The position numbers and the translations under genes are program-made. From positions 25,639,455 to 25,703,454 of the forward strand of contig NC_058051.1 in assembly GCF_020085105.1 (NCBI RefSeq): a stretch of DNA of 64,000 nt, in the 5' to 3' direction. This DNA comes from Siniperca chuatsi (Eukaryota; Chordata; Actinopteri; Centrarchiformes; Sinipercidae). This document shows, in pieces, positions 29,000 through 43,205 of the stretch. Each line of letters opens with the position of its first letter. The first letter of the stretch is position 1. Under the pieces are notes generated by a model. That model was not told the origin of the DNA. It saw only the letters and a list, made by a program, of their open reading frames with translations, and searched no databases.

Positions 29000-31900
29000 A
29001 AACACAACACCAACTCACCACATTGCTCACTCCCCACACCTGAAGCTTTCTGATAGTCCTACTTTCCCCTCTTTTATGCACTTAGACTTGCACACTTTTT
29101 CACACAACTGCTACCCTCCTACGCTCAAAAATCTCTGTTGGTCCTGCTGAATCTAATACAAATGCTGTTTCCAAGCATATGATTCCTCCAGGTGATCATC
29201 TCATCTTAATAAATTCACCACAAGTACTTTTGTAACAGAGTATTTGTTATAATTGTAGCTCTAGGCAAATCTACTGTCTGAAGTATTTGCAAGATTAGAC
29301 TTTTAGCTTTTCTGTGCATAGATGAATGCCTTACCTTGATTAAAGTGCATTACTCACCTTATTTGCCCCTTTAGTTTCCCAGTGACTCAGTGAATGCAAT
29401 GCAAATCAAACTATACAATGCTAAAAGCAGTCTTCACGAGGGACTGAAGGTACAACTGACAATGTGCTATCTGTCTTCTCTCTGACTTTTTTCTCTACCT
29501 GATTCAGGTATTGGTGTTTTAGAGGACTGCACTGACCAATAAGATACAAGCACCTGAGTAGGACCACCCATTTTTCAGCCATAAAAAGCTGCCACACCCT
29601 GCCATGTGGCATGGTTTTATTGCCAAGAATTAAGAAAAAGAAATAATAAACACAGAACCTGGAATCAAAGTAAAGGTAGTATTCCCAAAACTGCTGTGAC
29701 CATAAAACAGTTTTAGTAAAGTCGTCAATTTTTTTTATGTCTTGTTAACACAACAGACACAACATCTTATCCACTTCAAAGGCTTTGAAAGAGGACTCCA
29801 AGGAGGGCATAAACTTACAAATGAAATAAGGAGTTTTCATCTAAAAAGGGCTTCATGTTCATTATTTCATGAGTCGCTGCTGTAATTTGCTCAATTTTGT
29901 TTCATTCTCTAAGGGGAAAACCACCTTCTTCATTTAGCCAGAGCGTCTCTGAAACAATTCAGAAGCCCTTCAAACCCATTTTCATAAAAATATTTGAATG
30001 ATAATTTGCAACCATGACAAGAATTTTTTTTTTTGCCTTTGCAGTTACAGTAGTTAAATAGCTGAGTATTCAACCTCCTGAGCATCATTCAACCCTAAAA
30101 TAATTATAATCCACATTGTAATATATTATTACAACGCAGTTAACTGAACTGCCATCCGTATAACAGGTAGTGCATGTTTTCTGGCAGGAAAAAACACATA
30201 CATACATCTTATTAACAAGAAACTTTGCAGCTCTGTTCTCTTGCAGCAAGTATATGTTCTCCTTTCAGCCTTCAAGGAACCTAAAAAAATAGGGCGACAC
30301 CCAACATCCCTCACTGTGAAAGGACCGACTTTTTGAAAAGCATTCCTTCCCCTCACAATGACAGGGTTACGGGGGGATGGGTGAGGAGGAACAGCGCCTA
30401 CACATTCCTGAGGTAGAGACCTGCACCAAGCCTCACCTGACAAGATATTTCTCCGGAGAGCACATTCATTTGAGCCCAATCTTCTTTATATGTGATTTCA
30501 TTGACAAGGACACCAATATCTCTGAGTTATGAGCTGTTGTTCTCTAGAGACAGACAGTGCTTTACCTCTGTGTTCTGTGTGGGCCAGATACCTCTGGACA
30601 GTGTGACTTGTTCGAGGTAATCTTTTGGACCTCTGGAAGGTGACAGCTGAAAAATGAGCCACTAAAAACACTCTGCTCGAAGGCAGCCCTGCGTCTGGCT
30701 TACTATCCACACTGAGAAAGACTTTGCAGGAGAAAATACTGTGAACTTTCTGAACCAGTAGTGTTGCTTAATTTAAAATGTATATGCAAATAAACACATA
30801 ACAAAACCTATTTCTTTTCTTTTCATGGCTAGACTTTACAATACTGGCAGCATGTATCAGTGTGCATCAAATGCATCAACTGATGTCTCCTTGAAGTCTC
30901 TGACAAATGTGTGAGCTGTTTTTGGGGAGCTGCTTCAGATGAGATCAAAAGCCCTGGTGTTAAACAGCAGCTCCTATCCACAAAGAAAGCATTATGTTTA
31001 CAACATTTTTTTATTGATATCACTAAAACAATATTGAAAAAATTTAAACATCAAGCACTGAATGACAAACACAAATTGTGTTCGCTTGTTTAACAAGCTC
31101 AGCTGAGTAGATTTGATGGCTGCTGGTTTTTGACTGTGCTTCAGATCAGATGTGGTCTTGGTTGGGATTAGGGTTTCTGGAAAACATCTCTTCAATGTCT
31201 CTCTGTTTGCTTAATGTTTCAAGGCCAGGTTAGCCCAGAGGATTAACTCAAAACTGCTGTCCTTTTGAGGTTAAACTTTTTATCTTTGTCATAGTGGGAG
31301 ACACCCCGCAAAGTTGACAGGTTGGTCAACAGTGAATTCAGTCCTGAGGTTTCTAAAAACCTGCATCCTCCATCTTTTGCTGGAATGAACAAGCAAGGTT
31401 ACTGGTTAAGAAACACAGACATTCAAAGATGTTTTGGGGTGAGCGCTGACCCTTAGAGAGATTTCTGGAATGAAGAGGTGCTGTATTTCCGCACGACACT
31501 CCCTGAAGGCAGCACACAGAGTGGAGGACTCCGTTGAAACACGTCACTGTGAGGAATGTGAGCTTCAACACAGAATTCACATTTGTAGAAAGCCTCTTTG
31601 ATGGCACATGCATGTCTTAGTGTGAAAAAGTGTCATTACTGTGACCCCCCACAGATAGCTGAGACACTATAAAATGATTATTATTTTTATTATTATATAA
31701 TTCTATTTAAACCTAATTTCCCATGTGATCAGTAGATTCTATAAAACACAACAGTGCCAACATGTGGCAAATAGTACTGCATTTGACATAATGCATGACA
31801 TTAAATTACATGTTTTCTTTTAAATTCATACCTGAACAATAATCACTAATAGCAGCTTTGTAGTTAACACGGTCCAAAATTAAATTAAAAAATAAATAAG

Positions 31901-33115
31901 CAACAAAATCATTTAGGTTTAGGATTACGGTGTTAGGTGCTATTCATGATAGTCTCTACTACTTTCCACTTGTGCCATTCAGTCGAATTGAAACCTTTAC
32001 AAACAAAACAAAAAATTCTTTTAATCAAAATTTAATCTCCAAGATAAAAGGCAAAATGTAGGAATGATGTATGATGTAGGAATATACCATCACTGCAGAA
32101 ATTTGCATCAATCTGTATCTACATTAAAATGGAAATTAAAGTACGTTTAGCTGTAACACTAATTCAGAAATGTGTTCACTAATGACACACGTAAATGTTA
32201 CATAAACATGACAGCTGTTACAGATGCATATTGTTCATATATATAGCATGAAACATGCTGCATCATGAGCACACTTTGTTGTGTGTGCTATCATTGCTTC
32301 ATATTTATGTTGCACTTTCTTCTCCCAGGCTTCGATACAAGATGTACCTCAGAACAAATGTATATAATAATCCCATCTTTGAATAATGAAACAAAAGCGC
32401 TTTTCATTTTTAAATGATGGTATTTGCTCCGGAGGCTTTTGACATTTATTGCAATTTGCATGTTTTTGTGTGAGATTCCTGGGTGTCGGCCTTGTCTGCA
32501 GGCTCTATAGCCCAAGGCCGCCCAGAGGTTGTGTCTCTACCTTGATACTCCCCTCATCTCTTTCTCTCTCTCTCTGACGCCTCATTGGCTGATTCTGTTC
32601 TGACTTGCCTGGGCAGGAATGCACCTACCTTCTAATGCACTTTTATGTTCAAGCAATTTGACAATGAAGAGCGCCATCATTTTGCAGCATAAATATTTCA
32701 TTCCCCATTTGGATGCAGATTCGAGATGTCACACCCAGAATACAAATGGGCTGTCTCTCCCATGGAAAATAACGGAGGCCCTGTGTGAATATGATTTGTG
32801 TGAGCTCTAGACAAATATGGTGCAATGTGATTAGGTCTTTTTGAGAATCACTGTCACTGTAAAAAAACGAAATAATAAAGTCTGAATCATAATCAGATTC
32901 CACAATTTCAACTATTGGCAGCAGTCAGAGATGCAATTACCTGAATGTCCAACATTTCTGCAATTTCTTAAAATTCTTTTCCCTTCAGTCATCTTTAAAC
33001 GATGAACTCAGATAATTCCTAAGCAAGTCTTTTGTTGTCATTCCACAAAATTTTTAAAACATCAAAATGCTGTTTACACACTGATGCATCAGTAAAAATA
33101 AATCAAAAATATAAC
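29000..33115. other. Gene-poor AT-rich region
   Basis: No gene is recognised. One weak splice-flanked candidate exon lies at 30437-30521 on the minus strand. The block around 32540-32790 is less AT-rich, but its reading frames resemble no family I know. Confidence 0.45.
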
Positions 33116-33119
33116 ACTC

Positions 33120-33760
33120 TGATGGGGGCGATTCTGCTGCCTAATGAGTAATTACTTACTTTTGATACTTTATGTATATTGTGCTGCTACCAGGGTAAAT
33201 TTGTACTTATGTAGAATTATGACTTTTACTTGTAATGGAGTACTTTTATAGTATAGTTTTTTTTGCCAGCAGAAACAAGCTGTGTAAACACAACACCCAC
33301 ATATCATCACCTTTTACGTTGATACGGAGAACTTTCTAGCAAACAGTTGCTTATTCACACATCCAGCAGATACAAAGCAACTTTAGCATTCATTTGGAGT
33401 CGTGTTTCACTTTCATTTTAGCTCTGCTTTGGTCTCCACCACCTCCTGAGGGAAATATCTGTCTCTTTAGCTGCTAAATGCTCCACTATGTTCACCAGCT
33501 ACTTGTTAACTCTGTCCACCTGCTGCGGCCGAAAACGACACTATGAGAGCAGTGAAAGTGAACCGGAACAGTAAAGGTGTTATAATGAGCTGAAGGAAGC
33601 TATAAAGCTCTGCAGAGCTGACGGGAACTGTGATAATTCTCTGTGGATTTGTCACCACGAGCAAACCCTTTCACATTAAACACAGTCATTTGATCCATTG
33701 TCATAATAAAACATATTGATTATAGCCACTTTAAGTAAAAGGTGTCAATACTTCTTCCTC
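33120..33760. repeat. Dispersed fish repeat
   Basis: The stretch begins with TACTTTT/AGTACTTTTA words, continues through TTTAGCTGCTAAATGCTCCA, CTATGTTCACCAGCTACTTG and CCTTTCACATTAAACACAGT, and ends in TACTTCTTCCTCCACTGCTT. I recognise it as a percomorph repeat. Its central part occurs again in the opposite orientation at 49785-49990. Confidence 0.65.
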
Positions 33761-35455
33761 CACTGCTTTTGAATGAATAGAATTCAACTCATGGGAAACT
33801 TTTTTCTTAAACACAAATTTAGAATATAGGCCAGGTGCTCTCCAGTGCCTTCTAGTGGCCACTTCTGAGTGACTGAACATTGTAAATGCTTTAAAATGCT
33901 TTTAAAATAGTTCTTAAATGAAGCACTGTGTGCAGCATGTCAAAAGTTGCATCCCAAAATGAATGGGTTGGGGCAGGAGGGAGCTGGATAATTCTCCCAT
34001 TCATGTGTGAAACAGGGGGTCTGTCAGTACCCTGTGTTTATGTACTTCTCTCACTGACATGGTGTAATGGAACGTGCAGTAATAACAGTGGAGGGATGGC
34101 ATCGCAGCAGGAATCATCGAAAACACTCCATTTTGCCACAACATTGTGCCTTATCTGAATATTACTGGAGCGTGAATGGCTAGTCAGTTTCCCCTACTGC
34201 ATTGCACGACACCAGAGACACCGGATCAGTTATTTCCTGTGTCCGAACCATCAAGAAAACACATCACTCATGTTGCCATGGGGATTAAACACATTAAATT
34301 GTAATAAGATGCATTGTTTCATTATGTTTGGCTGCATTTGTAGTCACATTTTGCAGAATTTGCAACATTTTCTCTGCCAAGAGTGTGTTCACTCAGTGAG
34401 ACTACAAATACAAAAGCTCCCAAAACACTCCCATTTTTTTATAATGGTGCACTGCAGCCTCATCAGTGAATGAGTCTGGGCTTGTTTTCTGTTCAGAATA
34501 CCTGTCTGGTTTTTCACTAAGCCCCTACTTCTATAGAAACTGGGGACATTCCAGCTAGCTGGAGGTGCTGATTAGTCCTGGTTTGTTTTGAATGAGAGTG
34601 TATGGGGCTTCTGTGTCTGTGTTGTGGGAGGGCGGGGACTGGGGGCAGGCGTAGTTGAGAGGTCAACACTCATCTATTGACAAAGGTGAGACAAACATGA
34701 CCAACACCCTTTGATTAGCTAGTCCATTAGTTAACCTGGTCACACAACAGAACAGACATGGAGCACCTGGGTCAAATATTCCACTGCCGGAGTTTCGTCT
34801 TCCAAAAGGTGTGATTAGGGCGAGGATTCGGGCGTTTGTGTTTTTGTCTGTATGTGTCATGCATATGATTATGTTCTATATCAAGAACTGAACTGTGGTG
34901 TCTGACTAATGTGGAAATAAGTTAAATCTAACATTCACGTGCAGCTTCACTCTGTATTCATTCGAGACCTGAATTCCCAACACATATAATAAAGCAAAGG
35001 TTATTCAAGGTGTATTTCCTGAATCCTTGTTTTCAAATACACAGATTCACAGATGAATTGATTTTTTCTTTTCCTGTGAACCTTAGACCACATGGGTATC
35101 TTGACGCAGAAAGTCAATACATTGTCTAAGGGGACTGAAAGGGGTCACTGAGAGCCAATTTAGATTCTTCAGCCTACAGTCAAAAGTTAATCCAGAGACA
35201 AAACAAGCAGCAGTAAAAGTGAGCAAGGTGTGACTGGGTGCACACTGCACCGGTTTGTCTCTTTGAAAAGGTTATTTGGGCAAATTCTGCAAGTAGCAGG
35301 CATCAAACTACACAAAGAATATGTCAGTGGTCTTTTGCTGAATACTGCATCCAAGCTGCATCTCAAAAGGATAGATAGGTCTTTCAACAAAGCACCAGCT
35401 CTAAATTATATATAAAATAATGTTGTTGACAGATGGTAAAATTAAAACAATCTTA
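33761..35455. other. Intergenic region, nothing recognised
   Basis: Non-coding sequence with short chance frames. No clear element or RNA gene is seen. Confidence 0.45.
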
Positions 35456-35700
35456 AAGGAATAGTTCAACATTTTGGGAAAAACACTCATTTGCTTTCTT
35501 GGCGAGAGTTGGATGAGAAGATTGACACCACTTTCATAATTGTCTGTTAAATATATGGCTACAGCCAGCAGCTGTTTAGCTTTGCTTAGCAAAAAGACTG
35601 GAAACAGGGGGAAACAGCTAGCCTGACTAGTTGGTTTATGCTAAGCTAAGCTGCTGGCTGTAGCTTCATATTTATCCTACAGATAGGATAAACATAAACA
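35456..35700. repeat. Dispersed percomorph repeat
   Basis: AAGGAATAGTTCAACATTTT, CTTTCTTGGCGAGAGTTGGA, GACTGGAAACAGGGGGAAAC and GCTGGCTGTAGCTTCATATT are signature words of a very abundant repeat in percomorph fish. It supports the taxonomic placement. Confidence 0.7.
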
Positions 35701-37661
35701 GATTGTATTTGTCATGGATGACAAGCCAGTGGGGAAACTTGCTTTTATGTCACACTAAATGGCAATCATGTTGCTGTGATCAAAACTCTTTCTACAACGT
35801 TGATTAAATTTCTCCTTTTCATCATGGTGTAGCTATTCATTTCATAATTGAATCAACACACACCGTTTCTGTGAAATGTGTAGGAGGTGTGATTGTGAAG
35901 CCATACAAAACAACAATTTAGCAGCAAGATTGTTATTCATAACTGGCCTGACAGAACAGAAGCAGAGACAGTAAAAAGTGCCAGACTGTTCTCAAACACA
36001 GTACAATCTCACCTGAAGGTATTTAAAGCTTCCCCATAAAGCAGCAGGAAAATATCACGCGAGAAAATGTTATTGTGGGCTGATTATATAGGCATAGGTG
36101 TGAAAATTACAAAATTACAATAACTCTTGTAGTACTCTACACAGTATCACAATATGCTGATTGATTTGTAATGATCCTCACCAGCAACAGGCTAACAGCA
36201 TAATTACACTGTACATTGCGGGCTGTAATCTAGGTAGAGTATTTCTAGATCCATATGCACACATTTTCAGCATGTGCCGAAATGTGCCTGGTTATGGTTG
36301 CTATGTGTGGACAATTGCTGTTCGGGGGGGGGGAAACAGGGTTTAGTGAATGGTCAATACAGTAAAAGTGACTTCAAATAGTAAGAAAAAAAAACTGATA
36401 ATAACTAAGGCTGTTGACAACCTGAGAAAGCTGTTTTGGCAAAGGTCAGCAGTAGCTATAAACCTGCAACAAAAAAACATCCCTGCTGTCACTCTGAAGC
36501 TCATAATCTCTTAAAGGATTGGTGGTGTACTTGGACAGCTTTTAGGATGTCGAGGCTGAAACCATCCCTTATGAAGCTGTTTTCCTCAAAGTCTCCACAT
36601 TTTCAGTTCTATATAGAGTTACAGGATTATCCAAGCTAAGTCAGAAAGAGCACATTAGTGGTGACACCAAATTTTTAGTGGCGAGCCAGTTAAAGAGGAG
36701 AGGATCCTACATCAGAAAAGAACATGGAGACTCTGTAGTGTCGACTGTGGATGCCCCATAACTACCTCAGAAAAGTGGGGACATTTCTTTCTTGAGAACA
36801 TTTGTAAGCTTTTGTTTCTGCTCTCTATTTGATTTGTCACTGTTTATTTTATAATTTAATCATCTGTATTGTAACAATTGAACAGCCAAAGTGTTTCAAC
36901 TTCATATTTTGTTCAACACATTCAACCTGTGTTCTTGTTGAAATTGTCAACCCTGATAAAATGTAATTCCTCTTAACAATAAATTCTACACATTTTTATG
37001 TAATTTGTTCTTTACAGGCCTCAATTTGGTGAAATTGTAGCACTTTCTTTTGAGTAATTTGGTACAATTCATATTTAAAGTTTAAACAATAGTATACAAT
37101 AAAGACTGTTTAGAAGTTTTACATTATAGTGAAATTCCTTTTTTCTGGTCAAAACATAATTTTATACTTGTTTTAATATGAACCTTATCATGAACATTAA
37201 TTTTAAACATCCATCACTGAATCTCTTGAATGGTTACAGTATAACATAAATGTCCAATTAAAAGTCCAATTTAACTAGAATCTGCAGCCCAGTTGTAGAA
37301 TAAGTAACAGCCCAATTTTGTGTTATTGTTGCAAGTGTGTGTGTGGAGATGAGTTACAGTATGTGGTAGTCTTGGCATGCGCTTTGCGAATGAACTGGCA
37401 CATGATGTTGGTTTCACATTTCTCGGGGTGCCATCTTTACATTTTTTTTTCTTTTGACGCGTGGACCTGTTGCAGAGGCAGAGCTGAGGCCGGTGTGTGT
37501 GGGAAGGTGCTGTCATCTTTGAGGAAGATCCTCTTCATAAGGATCTTCTCTTAGTTAAGGTCGGGTTTATTTCCCCCCACACTGCAAAGGCATTGCGGGC
37601 TAACACGTCAGTGATGTCACAGAACAACAAGCCAGAACTGTCATTCATTTAAACGTGTATG
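35701..37661. other. Intergenic region, nothing recognised
   Basis: AT-rich sequence with a run of ten G at 36324-36333. The GC-richer part around 37310-37620 shows no family-like frame. Confidence 0.4.
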
Positions 37662-37960
37662 TGCCATTGACTGTATATAAAGACTGACAACAAGACAGCT
37701 TCCCAAAAGTGAAGCCAAAACATCTTGATCGCCCCCTGGTAGGTGGCTGCAGTATAGGTCATAAAACCCTGTACATTTTTCCCAAAGATGGTTTCTGTCA
37801 TTTTAGATAGTTCTCATCAGACTGATTTATGTTCAAGTGTTCATTTTTCTGATAAGTTTGGTTCTAATCAGTTATTCAATGCTATAAAAACGGGGTTTCA
37901 CATCATGATTAACAGCTGATCCCTGCTCGCGATTGAGTCGGCTGGGTGTATGGGCGGGAC
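37662..37960. repeat. Dispersed fish repeat
   Basis: CCATTGACTGTATATAAAGA, CAAAAGTGAAGCCAAAACATC (split in the copy as CCCAAAAGTGAAGCC and AAAACATCTTG), GATCGCCCCCTGGTAGGTGG and CTGCAGTATAGGTCATAAA follow in the order of a repeat I know from many teleosts. No coding capacity. Confidence 0.65.
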
Positions 37961-40900
37961 CTCGATACTGAACGTTTCAGCCTGTTTTTGCTCATTATTT
38001 TGTTTATTTACAGCCCGTAACTTTACTGTTTTGGTTCACTCTTACTGCTGTTGTCAGCATTGTCAGCATGCTGTTTCACTGTCACACTGTCATGGCCTAC
38101 TCGGACACCTGAATAGAATAGAGCCATTGTTAATGTTATGAGTAACACCTGTGCTTTTCTTGCTACGAGGAGTCAAAATGACTGCCTTGAAAAAGGCCTA
38201 TTAATCCAGGTTTGAGATCAGTAGGCTATCAGCAATGCCCTGTTTGTCATCTGTTGTTTCAGAATTACGTGACTCCTATTTCAGATGCTTCCTTTTCCAA
38301 CACTTATTCAAGTTTGATTTTCTCATCCTCATCAGGGCCACGATCCAAACTGTGATTGTTCACATTCACCTGCTCATTGTTGTACTGCCACAGAATGACA
38401 TGAAGGTGGCAAAATCCTTATTTATAAAAGCTCCAAGCTTCAAGAACCGATCAGGAGATATAATAATATGTAATGTGTTTGTTCCCATAACTAACAGGTG
38501 TAATGTTTGGTTCCCATTGGGGGAAGGTGTGAATTGTTGTGAATGTGTGACAGAAGGTTTTCATTCTGAATATTTTGCTGGGACACATTGCAGATGTATA
38601 TGTCCACTGTGTACGTCTGTGTGTACCTGTGTATGTGCGTGTGTTATATGTGTCACGTTTTTTTATTTTTCTTACAAGATCATGTGCTATGATCATACTG
38701 TACAATATATGCAAAAATGAGACTAAATTACCAAACTTTTGTTCAAAGTAGTCATCATTCATTTTATGGGTGTTCAACTTTGAAAATAACACAACAGGAA
38801 AGATAAGATGGAAACTTATCATAAAGCAACTTTTCTGACTACCGTAAGGATATTGAATCATCCCAAACTTAATAAAAAAGGTTGTTCACATCATCAACAC
38901 TGTCCTGAATGACAAACACGAGTTGATATTTAGCCCAGAGACTATTCGTACATCATTCTACTTTGCTACTAAATTGAGAGTTTGTAATCTGGCATTGGTT
39001 ATTTTCTAGCCTCTGCTTATCTGAATAGAACATGAGGAGCAGAATGAGTTTCTGACTTTTGAAAATAAGAGCCACAGCCGCCAGCTTTACATATTTATTT
39101 GGTAGCAAAGGTTGGATAACACAGCTGAGAAACTAAATTATGTATCAACATCTAATGCTGATTCCTCTTCATAGGCCAAGCTCTCCAGATTAGGAGAGGG
39201 CAACAAGGATGGCAGATGTATAGCTCTGCAAGTGCCTATCCTGCTGGAGTACATGGAGCCAGAATAAATGCTATCTACTTTACATGTGGATAAGAGTGTT
39301 CTGGGTTCGGGATTTGATTGAAAGCACTGCTGTCAAATCTGTGATAAATATTCATCCCATGGCCTTTTTTATTAAATTGTTGTGGAGCCCAGAATTAATG
39401 GGAATTTATCTGGTCAGCTCCAAGATTCGCTGTAGATTCATGACATTTGGATGTCTCCTGTGTGGAGACGCCTTCGTAGTCAGGGAGGGTTTTGCATCCT
39501 ATTGTGACCTGCACAAAGTCAAAACTATGCAGATTTTTTCAGAATAAAGCTGGTTGTGAAAAATTATCCAACAATGAAGGATTTATTTTACACTCAATCA
39601 AACATTTGAAGGATACATTTTGTCTTGTACTTTTAAATTCTTCACCCCCCTTATTTCTGCCATCTCTCAGGTAGGAATTTTCCAGAAGTGTTTCTGCAGA
39701 GCTGTGGAATGGTGACAGGATGGAGCATGTCTCGGGTTCTTGCACTATTTGCTGAATATACGCAGTATGTCCTCAAGTGTCTGTGCAAACTTGCTCAGAC
39801 ATAAAAAGATAACTTGGATAGTTCACTTTCTAGTGGACAGGTTGTATATTAGCACAGTGACTGTCCAGGGATTGTAGTGGTAGGAGGTTAACTATGTCAT
39901 TTGTAAGCACATTATCTATAGGCTGTGGTTATGACCATTTATAGTAAATTGTAAATGAGATAATACAAAGAAAGGGACTGGGAATTTCTTTTTCTGAAAC
40001 TTCAACATACGACATCATCTGCTGCTCTGCTGATTGGTTGCCGCAAGTCTGATATATGAGGACAAATGACATATTTTATGCCATGCCACTGTGAAAGAGG
40101 AAAAAGAAGCTGCAGACTGAAGTTTTACCAGAACTCCGACAAAGCTTTAGGCTGACTCACAAATGAATGTTTTGCTTTCAGCGCCTCCTCCACCTTCATT
40201 CTTCACACACTGAAGTATCCTACTGAGGTTACTGCAGGAATTTGACAGAGTGGAGGATGCCTTTATTTTCTCCTGAACGATGCTGACACGGCAACATGAG
40301 CTGCAGCTTTGTAAAGCCTCTCGTCCTCTGTGATCAGCTCTGGTTAAGTCACTGGACCTGCTTGCCTGTGAAACCTGATCCAGTAGTGAGATTTTCTTTG
40401 AAATGGAAAGGTAATACAGTTTGCCTGCCTCAAGCGTAGACTGAACAGTTTGGGGCTTCTTGACTCTATTATGTGGGAGTACCATCAAAATGCATCAGTG
40501 CAACACATCTCCGTGGAGATAATGGGATCTGAGTCCCTGATAATGGTGTACAATTTGAAACCTCATTTTGGCAGGGTAGTTAAGCTTCAACACCAGCAAC
40601 ACTTGACCATTATCTGCCTCGATGCTGATAAAGATTAGCAGAGATCCCTGAATTAGGCAAACATGACGACAATGTCCTTTAATAAGAAAAATACTTAGTG
40701 AAGAGTCATCCTGGAGTTAACCAATGTATTCTATTGGAAAATGAAACAAAGTGAGTTGCAAGAGGACAATAATAATCTCAGCAGCAGAACTACACTGATG
40801 ACCTGCAGGAAGATCATCAAGTATTTGTTTTGCCTGGCTAAATGAGAGACTGAAAATGCACTTGTGCGCCATCTACTGAAGCAGAGAGGGAAGTATAAGT

Positions 40901-41244
40901 GGGCAAAAGCTTAAATACACATGAGGCCACTGTGTTTTGAGGCAATTGACAAAATTCCAATACATGTGAAATGCAAGAATACTGTAATTTTCTTACAGTA
41001 TTAGTTATAAAGTGCCTTATACAAGAGGGCAGAGTAAACCCTTAACTCTTTCTTCTTTCAGGTTAGACAGTTTATTGATACCAATCTATGATTGGCCCAG
41101 TGGTAGAAGTGACCTATGTATTATCATATACGACATATATATGAATTATGTATTATTTGATTGTTAGCACTGATGCATTCATTTGTACAGTAGGTAGCAT
41201 TTTACTGTTGAAGCTGGTCGAGGTGGCGGTTACATAGTTTAGTC
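37961..41244. other. Intergenic region without a supported gene
   Basis: It contains the longest open frame of the window (38235-38720, 161 codons), but its composition is driven by TG-rich low-complexity sequence and it resembles nothing. Another frame on the minus strand (40147-40488) has no family features either. Confidence 0.5.
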
Positions 41245-41567
41245 CAGTGGTTCCCAACCTGGCAGTCAGGCCGCCTCTAAAGGGTCACAAGATACAGCTG
41301 AGGGGTTGTGAGATGATTAATGAGCTAGGAAAGAATAAAAAAACAAAGCTGCACAAATTTGTAGTCATTTTTTTGGATTTGGTCATTTTACTGGTCTCTA
41401 ATCATTGCTTTTTTTATTTGGTAAAATATATACTTTTTTTTTTAAACTATCTGAGACATTTAGATGGGAAGTGGGTCGTTCTCAAAGACATCTGAAACAT
41501 GACGGGGGCCCCCACTGAATACTGTTTTTGGCAAGGGGTTACACGACAAAAATGTTGGGAACCACTT
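41245..41567. mobile_element. hAT-type MITE
   Basis: The left end CAGTGGTTCCCAACCTGG and the right end TTGGGAACCACTT form terminal inverted repeats. Flanks GTTTAGTC and GCTTAATC match at 6 of 8 positions, which fits the 8-base target duplication of hAT transposons. About 320 bases long, no transposase. This is a common teleost element class. Confidence 0.75.
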
Positions 41568-41584
41568 GCTTAATCTTTAACAAT

Positions 41585-41766
41585 GCATGTCTTAATCTTA
41601 AAATATAACTAGTAACTATAGCTGTAGTGGAGTAAAACGTTTCCCTCTGAAATGTAGTGGAGTAGAAGTAAAATGTAAGCAGAAAATGGAAATATGCAAG
41701 TAAAATACAAGTACTTCAAGGTAGTACCTCACTTAAGTAAATGTTCTTAGTTACTTTCCACCACTG
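41585..41766. repeat. Dispersed fish repeat ending in CCACCACTG
   Basis: AGTGGAGTAGAAGTAAAATG, GGAAATATGCAAGTAAAATA, CAAGTACTTCAAGGTAGTAC and TTAGTTACTTTCCACCACTG are characteristic of a short repeat I know from fish genomes. It begins 18 bases after the preceding MITE. Confidence 0.65.
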
Positions 41767-42402
41767 GAATAACAGCTTATTTGAAACCTGACATTCTGTG
41801 GAATTTGCCTTTCTACTTTCTAATTTAATGTGAGAAACTCTCTTGGACCTTTCTTACCCTGACTGTCTGAGGCCTCACTAGACCGTCCAATTGATTACCA
41901 TAGAAATTCATGGTGTGTCCACGGTGTGTGCCTAGAGAAATGTGAAATGAGCAGCCTACCCTGCCCCTGTTTAATAGGTTCCAACTATTTCTTCCTTTTT
42001 TGACATCTAATTTAATTTTGCTCTTTAACTCATCCTAATACACACTTGACACAGACACTGAACACAGTGGGAACCATCCCTGTGATTTCACACCAAAGCT
42101 TGATGTTCCTCATTATTGTTATCAAACAGGAGAGAATAAAGCTGTCAGTCTCTGCATTCAGAGAAAATGTCTTGAATTGCACAATAGTTACAAAACAGAT
42201 AATGTATGTGTGTAGCAATTATTTAAGGTCAGCAAACTGTTGAATACTCTGCATGGTATGTTCATATACTTTCTTTATATGCCATGGATGTTACTATTTC
42301 ACTATCTGTCTCTCTCAGTGTGTAGCTTATTTTCACTCCTGAAATGTTTCTTTTGCTTTTGCTCAGATATAGATTTTTGGTGAAATGTGCAGAAACTAGA
42401 TT

Positions 42403-42426
42403 TTTGTAACTTTTGAAAGTTACAAA
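42403..42426. other. Short near-perfect palindrome
   Basis: TTTGTAACTTT, two loop bases (TG) and AAAGTTACAAA form an 11-bp stem. It lies in non-coding sequence. Confidence 0.7.
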
Positions 42427-43205
42427 TGGTTTGTGAAATTTCTTTTCTCCATATGAGAGTGGGCGAGTCATGCGGAGGTATTTTCTCCAGTCAAGGGAGA
42501 CACATAAAAAAGATTGTTGGCAATATTATTTCTGAAACCGAGTTGACGTTATTGCAGTTTTATGTGTCATGGGAAATCATTGTGTCCTGGGCTTCAGCAA
42601 ATGATTATTGAGAGCTAATAGTGTGTGATGTTTAATATAAGGGAAAGAAAAGACAAAATCACTCATAGCACCTCAGGGAATAAATTAAGGGTGAGGGAGA
42701 GTGAGGGTATGAGGCATCTCTGCAGAAAGAGAATCTTTATTACCACCTGCCTGGCTTTGTGTTGTGTCATTACTGGGGCACAACAAATTTCATACTGTAC
42801 AGCTTGTTGAGAACTATATTCCCAGACTCTGCTGAAATGAGCACTGTGTGTGGACTGCAGTATTTACTGAAGCCAATACATTCAGCCAATATTGACCTGT
42901 GAAATGTAGTGCGATGCCATAGTGCCTGCAAACTCCTGAGGCAATCTGCAGCAGTACTTTTACTTTCTTTTGCCATATGTTTGACTTAACAAGTCCACAT
43001 TCCTTCATTATCCACCTCATGTTCTCAAGTGTATGAAGCCAAACAAAGAAAAATTTGCTGTCTGCAAACTAGATCATACATAATTTACTTCTTTAACATG
43101 TTGGACTTGTGCAGCCCAGTAGTCTGTGGTGTCAGGTCATTGTGTCTCCTCTACATCCTGGTCCTCAGGCAGGCAGAGGCAGATTTCTCTCTCATTGACC
43201 TTCAG

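Noticed and set aside
28684..29043. 119-codon plus-strand frame in GC-rich sequence
   Set aside because: No plus-strand splice or start context, no family features. GC-rich composition alone keeps frames open, and minus-strand signals are better.
38235..38720. Longest open frame in the window (161 codons, plus strand)
   Set aside because: Its Cys/Val-rich end comes from TG-rich low-complexity sequence, it has no domain, signal or family resemblance, and an overlapping minus-strand frame of similar length is equally open.
40147..40488. 113-codon minus-strand frame
   Set aside because: Balanced composition but no recognisable motif, no splice partners and no promoter or poly(A) context.
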